Origin: JACQKA01 sp964462785
GTDB taxonomy: Bacteria; Patescibacteriota; Minisyncoccia; Phycocordibacterales; UBA2100
Assembly (NCBI GenBank): GCA_964462785.1
Contig: CAYWZA010000007.1
Coordinates: forward strand, 1 to 52,228
DNA length: 52,228 bases
Reading direction: 5' to 3'
Part shown: in pieces, positions 17,538 to 25,661 of the stretch
Layout: the number at the start of each line of letters is the position of its first letter
How positions within the stretch are numbered: the stretch's first letter is position 1
Notes under the pieces: generated by a model
The model's database searches: none
What the model saw: only the letters and a program-made list of their open reading frames with translations
Told to the model about the DNA's origin: nothing
Made by a program: the position numbers and the translations under genes

Positions 17538-17925
17538 AATAATCAGGCAGTGGGCCGAGCAGTGTGTATATTGAAACTCCGTTCGCGCGCATCCAGTACA
17601 CACACACGAGTATCTCACCTGCACATCCTGCTATGACTTTTGTCGCAATCTGCGCGTGAATGTCAGTCGCGCCTAACATATACATCACATAGAGAACCCA
17701 CACGAATCCTGTTGTCGCGACGAAGAAAGCAAGCCAGCGGGTGTATAGAACATTGCGGGCGTACTGCACCGAAACGTAATGAAATAACAAAGCCCCTGTG
17801 ATCATGGCGGTTATAAGCCATGCCCAAGGCACAGTATTCCAATCAGTTACCAGTATGCACGCGGGCATTGCACCCAGCACGCCATTCACCAAGCAGCGCC
17901 GGACTCGAACGTAGTACCAAAGCAT
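17536..17925 (-). CDS. Hypothetical four-helix membrane protein between dnaK and dnaJ
   Basis: Protein of 129 aa with about four membrane helices; no family recognised. A GGAGG ribosome-binding sequence lies 8 bases before the ATG, a promoter (TTGATT, 18 bp, TATGCT) is found about 50 bases upstream, and a terminator ends it. So it is its own unit and not part of a dnaK-dnaJ operon. Confidence 0.65.
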   Translation of the reverse strand: MLWYYVRVRRCLVNGVLGAMPACILVTDWNTVPWAWLITAMITGALLFHYVSVQYARNVLYTRWLAFFVATTGFVWVLYVMYMLGATDIHAQIATKVIAGCAGEILVCVYWMRANGVSIYTLLGPLPDY

Positions 17926-17976
17926 TGTAGCCCTCCGGAGTGTATTCAGGCATGTTTCTCAACCTGCACTAGAGTG

Positions 17977-18006
17977 AGCATACTGCCAGACACACTGAGA
18001 AATCAA
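17977..18006 (-). promoter_or_regulatory. Promoter of the 129-aa membrane protein gene
   Basis: Minus strand: TTGATT (18001-18006), 18-bp spacer, TATGCT (17977-17982). It precedes a leader with GGAGG before the ATG at 17925. Confidence 0.5.
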
Positions 18007-18018
18007 GCCCGAACATTT

Positions 18019-19872
18019 CTACGCCCCTGGCTGCTGTTCAGGTGCTTCGCCAGAACTTTGCTGTCCCGGCTGCTGCTTGCTGAGGGATTCACCTATTTTC
18101 TGGAGCGCCGCTGACAGCTCGTCGATTGCCTTGCGAATGGCAGCTGTATCTTCCCCTGCGCGCGCGGTATTGAGAGCATCAATATGCCCGCGGATAGTTG
18201 TCTTAATATCTTCGCCCACTTTATCCCCGTGCTCTTTAAGAGATTTCTCAGCGGTGTATGCGATTTGCTCAGCGGCATTGCGCGCATCGATGAGCTCGCG
18301 TTTGCGCGTATCTTCATCGGCATGCGCGGCGGCATCTTGCTTCATTTTTTCAATGTCAGCCTCACTCAGCCCCGAGCTTGCCTCAATGCGAATCGATTGC
18401 TCCTTGCCAGTGCTTTTGTCTTTTGCTTTTACGTTAAGGATGCCGTTTGCGTCGATATCAAACGAAACTTCAACCTGTGGCATGCCGCGAGGCGAAGGAG
18501 CGATACCATCGAGAATGAATCGTCCGAGTGATTTGTTATCAGCCGCCATCTGACGCTCACCCTGCACGACGTGTATTTCCACCGATGTTTGGTTGTCTGC
18601 AGCGGTTGAAAACACCTGCGAGCGGCTGGTCGGAATGGTGGTGTTGCGCTCGAGGAGCTTTGTAGCGACGCCGCCCAACGTTTCAATGCCGAGCGAAAGC
18701 GGGATCACATCAAGAAGCAGCACATCGCGCACATCTCCCTGGAGTATGCCCGCTTGAATCGCAGCGCCAACAGCAACCACCTCGTCAGGATTGATCGATT
18801 TGTTTGGTTCCTTGCCAAAAAAATCCTTCACTGCCGCAACAATCGCTGGCATGCGTGTCTGTCCACCAACAAGAATCACCTCATGAATGTCGCCCGTTTT
18901 AAATGGCGACGCCTCCATGGCGCGCTTGGTGATATTCATGGCACGATCAATAAATTCGCGCGTGATTTCTTCAAGCTTACTGCGGGAGAGCTTGATGAGC
19001 AGGTGCTCAGGACCATTGGGACCTGAGGTGATGAACGGAATGTTCACCTCGGTTTCCGTCATTGTTGAAAGCTCAATCTTTGCCTTCTCTGCCGCTTCAT
19101 CGAGACGCTGGAGCGCGAGCGGATCCTTACCAATGTCGAGCCCTGAACTCTTTTTGAATTCAGCGAGGAGCCACTGAATGATTTTCTGATCGATATCACG
19201 CCCGCCGAGGTGCGCATCGCCGTCGGTGGATTTTACTTCCACGACATCATCGCCAACCTCAAGAACGGAAATATCGAAGGTACCGCCACCGAAGTCGAAG
19301 ACGACAATTTTCTCATCCTTTTTACGATTGAATCCGTATGCGAGTGCCGCTGCGGTCGGCTCGTTGATGATCCTCTTCACGTCGAGACCGGCAATTGTCC
19401 CTGCGTCTTTCGTCGCCTTGCGCTGTGCATCATTAAAATATGCCGGGACGGTGATGACCGCCTCAGTTATTTTCTCGCCCAGCTTTTGCTCGGCGTCGCT
19501 TTTGAGCTTGCTCAGTATCATTGCTGAAACTTCCTCAGGGCGATACTCCTTGCCGTTAAGAGTTACAAGAACACCTCCGTCAGGACCGGATTTAATTTCA
19601 TAAGGCACGATCGCCTTGTCTTTCTGCACCGCGTCTTCTGATGCGCGATGACCCATAAATCGCTTGATGCCATAAATGGTGTTTTTCGGGTTCGTGACGG
19701 CCTGGCGGCGAGCGGTGACGCCGACGATGCGCTCGTTTGTTTTTGAGATAGCTACCACGGACGGAGTGGTGCGCGCACCCTCAATATTTTCGACAATACG
19801 CGGCTCGCCACCCTCAATAATCGCCATCGCGGAGTTCGTTGTTCCCAAATCAATTCCCAAAATTTTTGCCAT
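18019..19872 (-). CDS. dnaK: Chaperone DnaK (Hsp70)
   Basis: Protein of 617 aa. The ATPase domain opens with MAKILGIDLGTTNSAMAI and contains the phosphate loop VVFDFGGGTFDISVLE and the VILVGGQTRMPAI motif. The linker (DVLLLDVIPLSLGIETLGG) and substrate-binding domain follow, then a Gln/Pro-rich tail. The ATG at 19872 matches the family start; an upstream in-frame extension is not supported. No CIRCE or HrcA gene is seen. dnaK is separated from grpE by the PaaX-like element, breaking the usual grpE-dnaK order, and the downstream palindrome of that element lies about 105 bases before its start. Confidence 0.97.
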   Translation of the reverse strand: MAKILGIDLGTTNSAMAIIEGGEPRIVENIEGARTTPSVVAISKTNERIVGVTARRQAVTNPKNTIYGIKRFMGHRASEDAVQKDKAIVPYEIKSGPDGGVLVTLNGKEYRPEEVSAMILSKLKSDAEQKLGEKITEAVITVPAYFNDAQRKATKDAGTIAGLDVKRIINEPTAAALAYGFNRKKDEKIVVFDFGGGTFDISVLEVGDDVVEVKSTDGDAHLGGRDIDQKIIQWLLAEFKKSSGLDIGKDPLALQRLDEAAEKAKIELSTMTETEVNIPFITSGPNGPEHLLIKLSRSKLEEITREFIDRAMNITKRAMEASPFKTGDIHEVILVGGQTRMPAIVAAVKDFFGKEPNKSINPDEVVAVGAAIQAGILQGDVRDVLLLDVIPLSLGIETLGGVATKLLERNTTIPTSRSQVFSTAADNQTSVEIHVVQGERQMAADNKSLGRFILDGIAPSPRGMPQVEVSFDIDANGILNVKAKDKSTGKEQSIRIEASSGLSEADIEKMKQDAAAHADEDTRKRELIDARNAAEQIAYTAEKSLKEHGDKVGEDIKTTIRGHIDALNTARAGEDTAAIRKAIDELSAALQKIGESLSKQQPGQQSSGEAPEQQPGA

Positions 19873-19976
19873 ATATTTGACAGTTACTTTTAAGACGTTT
19901 GTAAATAAACTGTATAACCAATCTTCCAGTTTCTGCCTTGGGCACGCAAGATTACGGCAGGCTCTAAGTATTTTAC

Positions 19977-20014
19977 ACTCGAGTAAATTTAACAATTGTT
20001 AAATTTACTCGAGT
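19977..20014. repeat. 38-bp perfect palindrome, dnaK side
   Basis: Perfect two-fold symmetric sequence centred between 19995 and 19996. The outer part is ACTCGAGTAA and the central 18 bp are ATTTAACAATTGTTAAAT. It lies 18 bases beyond the stop codon of the PaaX-like gene and matches the palindrome on the gene's other side. Confidence 0.95.
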
Positions 20015-20032
20015 ACATACTATAATAGCCAA

Positions 20033-20617
20033 CTAGCCAAGCAAGTCAAATTCCTTCACAAAACGGCGCATATCATTGATTTCTGTTGCGACGATGTAGC
20101 GCACGTGCCGGTCAACGCCATACCATTTTGCAACCGTCAGCACTTCTTCGTGACATTCGTGGGGAAAAATGAACACCGAGCGTTGATACATAACGAAACC
20201 AAACTCTTCAAGTCGCTTGCGAAAAGCATGACGCACATCCCCGCAGCGAGCTGGAAAATCAAACATAACCAAACGCCATTTTCTATCCCACCGAAGAGGG
20301 GTTGAGAGCGCAATTTCCCAGATCTGGTTCTCATCAAGCTTTATACGCCCTTGGCGCGTCAACGTGACAAACTGCGTGCCGTTGCGCTCGGTAACTGCAA
20401 GCTGATTTCGCTTCTCAAGGTATTTAATGGCATCCCAAATGCGCTTGCGCTCAGCGCTTCCTCTTGGATTGAAGTAATCTACCACTTGCCCCATATTGGG
20501 AGCAATAACTGCCGCGCCCACAATGACACCCGCTCCCACCAACCGTAAAATATCTCGCGCAAGCTCACCGCGTTTATATTCAGCAGCCGTTTTGATGCCC
20601 TTAAATGTGCTTTTCAC
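20033..20617 (-). CDS. PaaX-like protein: winged helix plus Cas2-fold domain
   Basis: Protein of 194 aa. The N-terminal half is basic with a hydrophobic helix (about 22-42) and a winged-helix region (about 50-95, AERKRIWDAIKYLEKRNQL then VTLTRQGRIKLDE). The C-terminal half (about 105-194) follows the ferredoxin-like fold shared by PaaX C-termini and Cas2: WRLVMFDFP, VRHAFRKRLEEFGF, YQRSVFIFPHE. The Asp of MFDFP matches the Cas2 catalytic position. No other cas gene or CRISPR array is present, so it is not a CRISPR component here. GAGAGG lies before the ATG and a palindrome lies in the promoter region, which would allow autoregulation. Confidence 0.75.
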   Translation of the reverse strand: MKSTFKGIKTAAEYKRGELARDILRLVGAGVIVGAAVIAPNMGQVVDYFNPRGSAERKRIWDAIKYLEKRNQLAVTERNGTQFVTLTRQGRIKLDENQIWEIALSTPLRWDRKWRLVMFDFPARCGDVRHAFRKRLEEFGFVMYQRSVFIFPHECHEEVLTVAKWYGVDRHVRYIVATEINDMRRFVKEFDLLG

Positions 20618-20642
20618 CTCTCAACGCTAGCACAGACTAGTG

Positions 20643-20678
20643 CTCGAGTAAATATAACAATTGTTAAATTTACTCGAG
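20643..20678. repeat. 36-bp near-perfect palindrome, grpE side
   Basis: Starts CTCGAGTAAATATAACAA and ends TTTACTCGAG; only one pair (20654/20667) breaks the symmetry. A second inverted pair, GCACAGACT (20630-20638) and AGTCTGTGC (20677-20685), encloses it. It lies 26 bases before the ATG of the PaaX-like gene, where a promoter would be. Confidence 0.9.
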
Positions 20679-20730
20679 TCTGTGCAGGCAAGGGATGTTT
20701 CAAAATCTTGTAAAAATGTGCGAAAACTGA

Positions 20731-21270
20731 TCACTTGGCAATGACAACCTGTGCGGGGCGGATGAGGCGTTCAGAAGTGCGGTAGCCGCGACGGGTGATG
20801 CGCATGATGGTGTGGGAAGTGGTGCCTGGCGTATCGATTTCCTGAATAGATTCGTGTATCGACGGATCGAATTTCTCTCCGACATCCCCGAATGAGGTGA
20901 TGCCATGCTTTTCGAGTACGCCAAGACACTGTGCGCGGATGTATTCGACTCCCTTGCGCCACGCCGCGTCGACGGAATTCCACGCCTCACCCTGCATCGC
21001 CATGTCGAAACTATCGAGTATGGGGATGATATCAGTGATGACCTCCTCTTTGAGGAGCGTCTCCATGCGCATGGTCTGCTGCGTTTGCTCGCGCTTCATA
21101 TTTGCTGCGTCGGCACGCATGCGCTGCCAGCCATCGAGATATTCTTGTCGCTCTGCTTTTGTTTTCTCGAGTTCGGCTTTTAGCTTCTCAATTTTGGCAA
21201 GCAGTTTTTCGTGCGCCTGATTTTCGGGCGCATCTTCGTGCTCAAGCTCAATATCATTAACTTCGTCCAT
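20731..21270 (-). CDS. grpE: Nucleotide exchange factor GrpE
   Basis: Protein of 179 aa. Long N-terminal coiled coil (KLLAKIEKLKAELEKTKAERQEYLDGWQRMRADAANMKR), a four-helix core (ITDIIPILDSFDMAM) and the C-terminal beta domain with GEKFDPSIHESIQEI and RRGYRTSERLIRPAQVVIAK. GrpE releases ADP from DnaK. I choose the ATG at 21270 (MDEVNDIELE); an upstream in-frame extension is hydrophobic and atypical. It is the first chaperone gene on this strand and is parted from dnaK by the palindrome-bounded cassette. Confidence 0.95.
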   Translation of the reverse strand: MDEVNDIELEHEDAPENQAHEKLLAKIEKLKAELEKTKAERQEYLDGWQRMRADAANMKREQTQQTMRMETLLKEEVITDIIPILDSFDMAMQGEAWNSVDAAWRKGVEYIRAQCLGVLEKHGITSFGDVGEKFDPSIHESIQEIDTPGTTSHTIMRITRRGYRTSERLIRPAQVVIAK

Positions 21271-21301
21271 GGGTGCACTATAGAACAGATTATTACAAAA
21301 C

Positions 21302-21327
21302 AAAAGCGGCACCGTGGTGCCGCTTTT
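21302..21327 (-). terminator. Terminator after rpsI
   Basis: A 12-base arm AAAAGCGGCACC pairs with GGTGCCGCTTTT, and the minus strand continues with GTTTTGT. It ends the infA-to-rpsI ribosomal run and lies between it and grpE. Confidence 0.85.
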
Positions 21328-21345
21328 GCAGGGTTTTGTTTGAGC

Positions 21346-21741
21346 CTAGCGCTTCGACCATTGTGGAGCACGGCGAGCTGCCTTGAGTCCGAATTTCTTG
21401 CGCTCTTTGGCGCGCGGATCGCGTTTTAAAAATCCTTTTCGTTTCAAATCCTTGCGAAGCTCGGGGGTGATTTCGGTGATGGCGCGTGCGGTTGCATGGC
21501 GCACTGCTTCGGCTTGTGCCATGAGTCCTCCGCCCTTCACTTTTGCAGAAACTTCAAATTTGTCTCCCACTGCGCCGAGTGCAGCGCGTGCGGTGTTAAC
21601 CTGCATATGGGTTTTAAAATAGTCTGCTGACGCCTTCCCGTTGACCACAATCTTTTCCTGCTTTGCAGGTGTGATGCGGACACGGGCAGATGCCGTTTTG
21701 CGGCGACCGACTGCTTCTGTGTATGTTGCTGCTTTTGTCAT
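21346..21741 (-). CDS. rpsI: Small subunit ribosomal protein S9
   Basis: Protein of 131 aa. The N-terminal EAVGRRKTASARVRITP and the C-terminal RDPRAKERKKFGLKAARRAPQWSKR are diagnostic of S9, whose basic tail reaches the P-site tRNA. It starts 17 bases after rplM ends, the usual rplM-rpsI pair. Confidence 0.97.
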   Translation of the reverse strand: MTKAATYTEAVGRRKTASARVRITPAKQEKIVVNGKASADYFKTHMQVNTARAALGAVGDKFEVSAKVKGGGLMAQAEAVRHATARAITEITPELRKDLKRKGFLKRDPRAKERKKFGLKAARRAPQWSKR

Positions 21742-21758
21742 ATTACAATGTTACAAAA

Positions 21759-22109
21759 TTATTCTTTGACTGAAAGGCGCTTCATTCGCCCCTTCCACAT
21801 GGTGTTTTTCGGAAGCATGCCACCGATTGTCTTTTTAAGTGCCGTCGCGATACCACGTCGGGCAGAGAGTGCACCAAGTGTTTCCTCGCGCTGACCTCCT
21901 GGATATCCAGAGTAGCGCTTGTAGATGATGTCTGAACGCTTAATCTCTGCGATCTCGAGCTGTGCGGCGTTGGTGATCTCGACACGCACATCGGTTTGTT
22001 TGTTTGGTGTGTAGTCGGCGCGGTTCTTGCCCATGAGCGCCTTAGCCGCCTCTGATGCGACGCGACCAAATTTCTTTCCGGATGCATTTATGGTGTGGGT
22101 TGGTGTCAT
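21759..22109 (-). CDS. rplM: Large subunit ribosomal protein L13
   Basis: Protein of 116 aa, shorter than the usual ~142 because the N-terminal region is reduced (it begins MTPTHTINASGKKFGRVAS). GKNRADYTPNKQTDV, YKRYSGYPGG and GMLPKNTMWKGRMKRL are typical. Its ATG overlaps the rplQ stop as ATGA, so translation is coupled. Confidence 0.95.
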   Translation of the reverse strand: MTPTHTINASGKKFGRVASEAAKALMGKNRADYTPNKQTDVRVEITNAAQLEIAEIKRSDIIYKRYSGYPGGQREETLGALSARRGIATALKKTIGGMLPKNTMWKGRMKRLSVKE

Positions 22110-22459
22110 ACAAATTCAATTTTTGCCTCCTCTGCGCGGCGCGCACCTTGCTTACCGAGCTTGGTGATGCGTGTATAGCCGCCGGCGCGCGCTGCATACT
22201 TTTTAGCAATGTCAGTGTGCAACTTTGCGACCACATCAGCTGCATTACCCATGCGGCTTGCGAGCGTGCGGCGCGAAGCGAGTGTATCACTTTTAGCAAG
22301 CGTCACCAAGCGCTCCACAAACGGACGAACCTCTTTTGCTTTCGCGACAGTGGTCGTAATGCTTCCCTGGAGCACCAATGAGCGTGCGAGAGAGCGCAAC
22401 AGTGCGACCTGCCGCTTCTTTACGCGACCAAATGTACGGCCTTTTTTGTGATGACGCAT
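22106..22459 (-). CDS. rplQ: Large subunit ribosomal protein L17
   Basis: Protein of 117 aa. MRHHKKGRTFGR and RSLARSLVLQGSITTTVAKAKEVRPFVERLV are diagnostic. An in-frame TTG at 22465, directly after the rpoA stop, is an alternative start, but the ATG at 22459 gives the standard L17 N-terminus. It overlaps rplM by 4 bases. Confidence 0.96.
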   Translation of the reverse strand: MRHHKKGRTFGRVKKRQVALLRSLARSLVLQGSITTTVAKAKEVRPFVERLVTLAKSDTLASRRTLASRMGNAADVVAKLHTDIAKKYAARAGGYTRITKLGKQGARRAEEAKIEFV

Positions 22460-22465
22460 AAGCAA

Positions 22466-23434
22466 TTATGGGCGAAGGGTGAGACCGTAGTTTGAAAGTG
22501 CGCGCTTGATCTCCTGCAAACCTTTTTGCCCGAGACCCTCGATGGAGAGGAGATCGTCCTCGCGCTTGCGGACCATGCCGCCGACTGTGCGGATGCTCGC
22601 ACCGTCAAGCGCAGAAATAACACGTGGCGACAGCTGCAATTCAGAGATGCGGATCTTCATTGCTTCCATATCAGCTTTCTCATCCAGTTTGTGCTCTGCA
22701 ATGCTACTTGCTGCTTCCTCGGTATCTGCCGCAGCCATCTCTTCCTCCTTGAAGCCGACGATGGCACGGAGCTGATGAATCATGATTTCAACTGAGCGTT
22801 CGAGTGCCTCGCGCGCAGTGAGTGTGCCGTCGGTTTCGATAAACATGCGGAGGCGATTGTAGTCGGTGCGGTCGCCCACGCGCATATTCTCTACCTCATA
22901 GTTCACACGACGAATCGGAGAGAAGGTTGCATCGAGCGGAATGATACCAATATCAACGCGCTCTTTCTGTACGGCCTCTTTCGGCAGATAGCCTAGGCCG
23001 CGCTCAACGGTGATTTCGACGGTGAGTGTGCCCTTGCCGGAAATTTCCGCGATGTATTGTTCGGGATTCAGGAGCTCTACCTGCCCGGGGACTTCAATAT
23101 CGGCTGCAGTGACAGTCTTTGGTCCTTTGACCTTGAGCGTAAGCACTTGCGGCTCGTCGCTCGAAACGCGCACGCGCACGCGGCGCAAATGGAGAAGCAG
23201 GGTCACAACATCCTCTTTGACACCCTCGATAGTCGAAAATTCGTGCTTTACGCTGTCGATTTTGACCTGCGTAATGGCAGCACCCGGAAGCGAAGAGAGA
23301 ATGATGCGGCGCAGCGAGTTGCCAAGCGTGTAGCCATAACCCGGATGCAATCCGTCTATTTCAAATGTCCCACTCTTGCCCTCTTCCGCAATCACCTTGG
23401 GCTTCGACGGCAGCGTTACGTGATAGTCAAACAT
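22466..23434 (-). CDS. rpoA: RNA polymerase alpha subunit
   Basis: Protein of 322 aa. The N-terminal dimerisation domain includes HPGYGYTLGNSLRRIILSSLPG and the C-terminal domain has ISALDGASIRTVGGMVRKREDDL and GLGQKGLQEIKRAL. Standard length and domains. A TATAAT box lies 8 bases before the ATG, pointing to a leaderless transcript that starts here even though rpsD lies 40 bases upstream on the same strand. rplQ follows directly. Confidence 0.97.
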   Translation of the reverse strand: MFDYHVTLPSKPKVIAEEGKSGTFEIDGLHPGYGYTLGNSLRRIILSSLPGAAITQVKIDSVKHEFSTIEGVKEDVVTLLLHLRRVRVRVSSDEPQVLTLKVKGPKTVTAADIEVPGQVELLNPEQYIAEISGKGTLTVEITVERGLGYLPKEAVQKERVDIGIIPLDATFSPIRRVNYEVENMRVGDRTDYNRLRMFIETDGTLTAREALERSVEIMIHQLRAIVGFKEEEMAAADTEEAASSIAEHKLDEKADMEAMKIRISELQLSPRVISALDGASIRTVGGMVRKREDDLLSIEGLGQKGLQEIKRALSNYGLTLRP

Positions 23435-23474
23435 AGGATTATATTATAATAGATAAACTATAACTTGTAAAGAC

Positions 23475-24080
23475 CTAGCGGCTGTAATACTCAAAAACGG
23501 TCGGATAATCAAATCCTACCGTGGTCGGGCTATATGGAGGAACCTGAACGACCGATCCTGCAAGCTTCGAACGGTCGAAGGAAAGCCATGCGGGTACCGG
23601 AGTGCCTGTCCCCTCTTCGCGCGGGGCAAAGAGTGTCGAGCTCTTGCTTCCTTCGCGCACAGAAAATGTGTCTCCCACCTGCATGCGGCGGGACGGGGTG
23701 TTATCGCGGCGACCATTCACTGTGATGTGTCCATGACCCACCATCTGGCGAGCGGCGTTGCGGGTGGGTGCGAGACCTGCACGATAGATAACGCTGTCGA
23801 GGCGCAATTCAAGTGCTGCGTGAATTGCCGCCGGCGAGTCGGTCACCTTCATTGCTTCGTCTATGTAGCGACGAAATTGATGCTCTGTGAGCCCATAGGT
23901 GTAGCGCACTTTCTGCTTTTCAAGCATTTGCTTGCCGTAATCTGAGAGGGCGCGCGGTCTGCTCTTGCGAGACTTTTGTGTGCGGGTCTCTGAAAGCACG
24001 AATTTCTGGCTCTGGCACTTTTCATAGACGCCTGCACCGAGGCGCTTTCCAATTTTAAATTTTGAGGTAACTCGCAACAT
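23475..24080 (-). CDS. rpsD: Small subunit ribosomal protein S4
   Basis: Protein of 201 aa. The S4 RNA-binding domain reads LELRLDSVIYRAGLAPTRNAARQMVGHGHITVNGRRDNTPS. The N-terminal zinc cysteine pattern found in some S4 proteins is absent; a single Cys (KCQSQKF) remains. It lies between rpsK and rpoA, the standard alpha-operon order. Confidence 0.97.
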   Translation of the reverse strand: MLRVTSKFKIGKRLGAGVYEKCQSQKFVLSETRTQKSRKSRPRALSDYGKQMLEKQKVRYTYGLTEHQFRRYIDEAMKVTDSPAAIHAALELRLDSVIYRAGLAPTRNAARQMVGHGHITVNGRRDNTPSRRMQVGDTFSVREGSKSSTLFAPREEGTGTPVPAWLSFDRSKLAGSVVQVPPYSPTTVGFDYPTVFEYYSR

Positions 24081-24089
24081 ATATAGAAA

Positions 24090-24524
24090 TTAAATTCTGC
24101 GTGCTCGAGGTGGGCGAACCCCGTTGTGTGGGACAGGCGTCTCGTCAGCAATGCGAGTAATGGTGATTCCCTTGCCTGAAAAAGCACGCACAGCCGCCTC
24201 ACGCCCAGCGCCAATGCCGCGAATGACGATCGCCGCCTCCTGCACGCCGGCCTGCACCGCCTTGTCTCCGATAAGCTCTCCAACTTTCGCTGCCGCGAAG
24301 GGGGTGCCTTTCTTGGCACCTGAAAATCCAAGACTGCCGCTCGATGACCACGCAATTGCGCCTCCGTTTTGGTCCGTCAAAACGGCCTTGGTGTTATTGA
24401 AAGTTGCCTGCACGAACAGTGTCGCCATGCCGACGTTCTTGCGTATTCCACGAGCAAGAGAGCGCGATTTCAAACCCGCGTCCACTGTGCCACCTGATTT
24501 TCGAATGATACGTTTTTTTCCCAT
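24090..24524 (-). CDS. rpsK: Small subunit ribosomal protein S11
   Basis: Protein of 144 aa. ATLFVQATFNNTKAVLTDQNG, SSSGSLGFSGAKKGTPFAA and the C-terminal IADETPVPHNGVRPPRARRI are diagnostic. The N-terminus carries a short basic extension. A clear promoter lies in the 78-base gap before it, so rpsK-rpsD can be transcribed apart from rpsM. Confidence 0.97.
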   Translation of the reverse strand: MGKKRIIRKSGGTVDAGLKSRSLARGIRKNVGMATLFVQATFNNTKAVLTDQNGGAIAWSSSGSLGFSGAKKGTPFAAAKVGELIGDKAVQAGVQEAAIVIRGIGAGREAAVRAFSGKGITITRIADETPVPHNGVRPPRARRI

Positions 24525-24550
24525 AACACAATCGTTCTCGCAGTCGCGGC

Positions 24551-24579
24551 ATGATACCCTAAGTTTCCTAGAAAATCAA
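24551..24579 (-). promoter_or_regulatory. Promoter upstream of rpsK
   Basis: Minus strand: TTGATT (24574-24579), 17-bp spacer, TATCAT (24551-24556). The predicted start leaves a leader of about 20 bases before the rpsK ATG. Confidence 0.6.
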
Positions 24580-24602
24580 GCGCTAGCGAGATGCGGCTAA
24601 TT

Positions 24603-24983
24603 CTATGTCTTCTCAAGCTTACGCTTTCCGGATGTCATAGTCTTACGAACGTTGCCGCGTACGGTGCGGGTGTTGGTGCGTGTGCGCTGCCCGCGAACCG
24701 GCAACTTTTTCATGTGGCGGGTGCCTCGGTATGACTGCGTGTCTTTGAGGTGCTTGATGTGCATCGATACCTGTCGGCGTAGATCGCCTTCGATATTGTA
24801 CTTCTCGATCTCCTTGCGAATCGACGCCTCCTCTGCCGGAGTGAGTGTCGAGGCGCGACGCCCAAATTCAATGCCGGCTGTGCTCAGGATGGTGTGCGCT
24901 CGTGGTCTGCCAATACCGAAAACGGAAGTAAGCGCTATCTCCAAGCGCTTGTTGTCTGGTATGGTGATTCCTGCGATACGCAT
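24603..24983 (-). CDS. rpsM: Small subunit ribosomal protein S13
   Basis: Protein of 126 aa. It begins MRIAGITIPDNKRLEIALTSVFGIGRPRA and ends with the basic stretch RGQRTRTNTRTVRGNVRK. These are the S13 helix-two-turns-helix region and the tail that contacts P-site tRNA. It lies 61 bases after rpmJ ends. Confidence 0.97.
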   Translation of the reverse strand: MRIAGITIPDNKRLEIALTSVFGIGRPRAHTILSTAGIEFGRRASTLTPAEEASIRKEIEKYNIEGDLRRQVSMHIKHLKDTQSYRGTRHMKKLPVRGQRTRTNTRTVRGNVRKTMTSGKRKLEKT

Positions 24984-25044
24984 GGTTTAAAACGTTAGTG
25001 AGTAGCCGATAGTGTAGCACTGGTGGTGCGAAGCCGCAAGGGTT

Positions 25045-25170
25045 TTAGCCCTGGCGTTGTTTGTGTCGCGGACCTTTGCTTGGATTGCTGCAAATAACAC
25101 GCAAATAGCCATTGCGCCGCACGATGCGGCATTGCGGACACATTTTTTTAACTGACGCTTTGACTTTCAT
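25045..25170 (-). CDS. rpmJ: Large subunit ribosomal protein L36
   Basis: Short gene of 41 codons beginning MKVKASVKKMCPQCRIVRR and ending PRHKQRQG. The zinc ligands CPQC, ICSNP and the final His are present. Relative to the common 37-aa L36, the segment after the third Cys is longer by a few residues (SNPSKGPRHK). It lies between infA and rpsM, the usual place. Confidence 0.93.
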   Translation of the reverse strand: MKVKASVKKMCPQCRIVRRNGYLRVICSNPSKGPRHKQRQG

Positions 25171-25179
25171 GAATGTTAT

Positions 25180-25386
25180 TTAAATACGCTTTGTAATTCG
25201 TGCACGCCCGCCGTAGGGATCAAGTTGCAAAGCAACACGATCACCCACCAATACCTTTATGCGGTGCATGCGCATCTTACCCGCAAGGTATGCCAATATG
25301 AGTTCGCCGCCGGCAATCTTTACCCGAAACAGCGTATTCGGGAGCGCTTCTTCAACGACGCCCTCGATTATCTGGGGTTCACTCAT
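25180..25386 (-). CDS. infA: Translation initiation factor IF-1
   Basis: Protein of 68 aa, a single OB fold. EGVVEEALPNTLFRVKI, AYLAGKMRMHRIKVLVGDRV and the C-terminal GRARITKR match IF-1. The ATG at 25386 (MSEPQIIEG) is the family start. It is followed after 9 bases by rpmJ and preceded by a long inverted-repeat element. Confidence 0.95.
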   Translation of the reverse strand: MSEPQIIEGVVEEALPNTLFRVKIAGGELILAYLAGKMRMHRIKVLVGDRVALQLDPYGGRARITKRI

Positions 25387-25433
25387 AACGCATGTGGGAG
25401 AAAGATACCAAGGAAACCATGATGAGTCAACCC

Positions 25434-25661
25434 AGAGCATGTTTGGAAACCCGGGTTCCCCGATCGAGCGAGTTGTGGTCGTCGCCGAGAAAGCGGGTCG
25501 GTGGCTTGCTTTGCAACCACACTTGGATTTTCATAGTCGCTGCGCTCCTTGAAAATCTCAGCGGAGACCGAGGCGTATCGGGGATACGACGAGGTCGAGA
25601 CCCGCTCTCGCAGGCAGACCACGACTCGCGCAGATAGGGAGGGGTTTGCAAACATGCTCTA
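25434..25661. mobile_element. MITE-like inverted-repeat element (copy A) ending in a stop codon
   Basis: Arms AGAGCATGTTTGGAAACCC (25434-25452) and its near-exact inverse (25642-25660) enclose about 190 bp. Imperfect pairing continues inward for roughly 50 bp per side, and the centre holds TATCGGGGATAC. The last base pair of the right arm plus one base forms the TAG stop of the neighbouring gene. A homologous shorter copy is at 31875-32040. No coding potential. Confidence 0.75.

Larger units (their letters stand above)
19977..20678 (-). mobile_element. Palindrome-bounded PaaX/Cas2-like unit inserted between grpE and dnaK
   Basis: A 702-bp block made of one gene bracketed by near-identical palindromes. 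Because each palindrome is self-complementary, they are at once direct and inverted repeats, as expected for ends of a mobile cassette or for operators. It interrupts the grpE-dnaK neighbourhood. No clear target duplication is visible. Mobility is inference. Confidence 0.55.

Noticed and set aside
19873..19976. CIRCE or sigma-32 control of dnaK
   Set aside because: No CIRCE inverted repeat (TTAGCACTC type) and no convincing heat-shock -35/-10 pair found upstream of the ATG.
18019..19995. DnaK with a 41-residue N-terminal extension
   Set aside because: The extra residues are Cys/Leu rich and unlike any DnaK; the MAKILGIDLGTTNS start at 19872 is standard.
20033..20617. CRISPR-Cas locus because of the Cas2-like fold
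   Set aside because: No Cas1, effector or repeat-spacer array is present. The winged helix and PaaX-type layout fit a stand-alone regulator or mobile protein.
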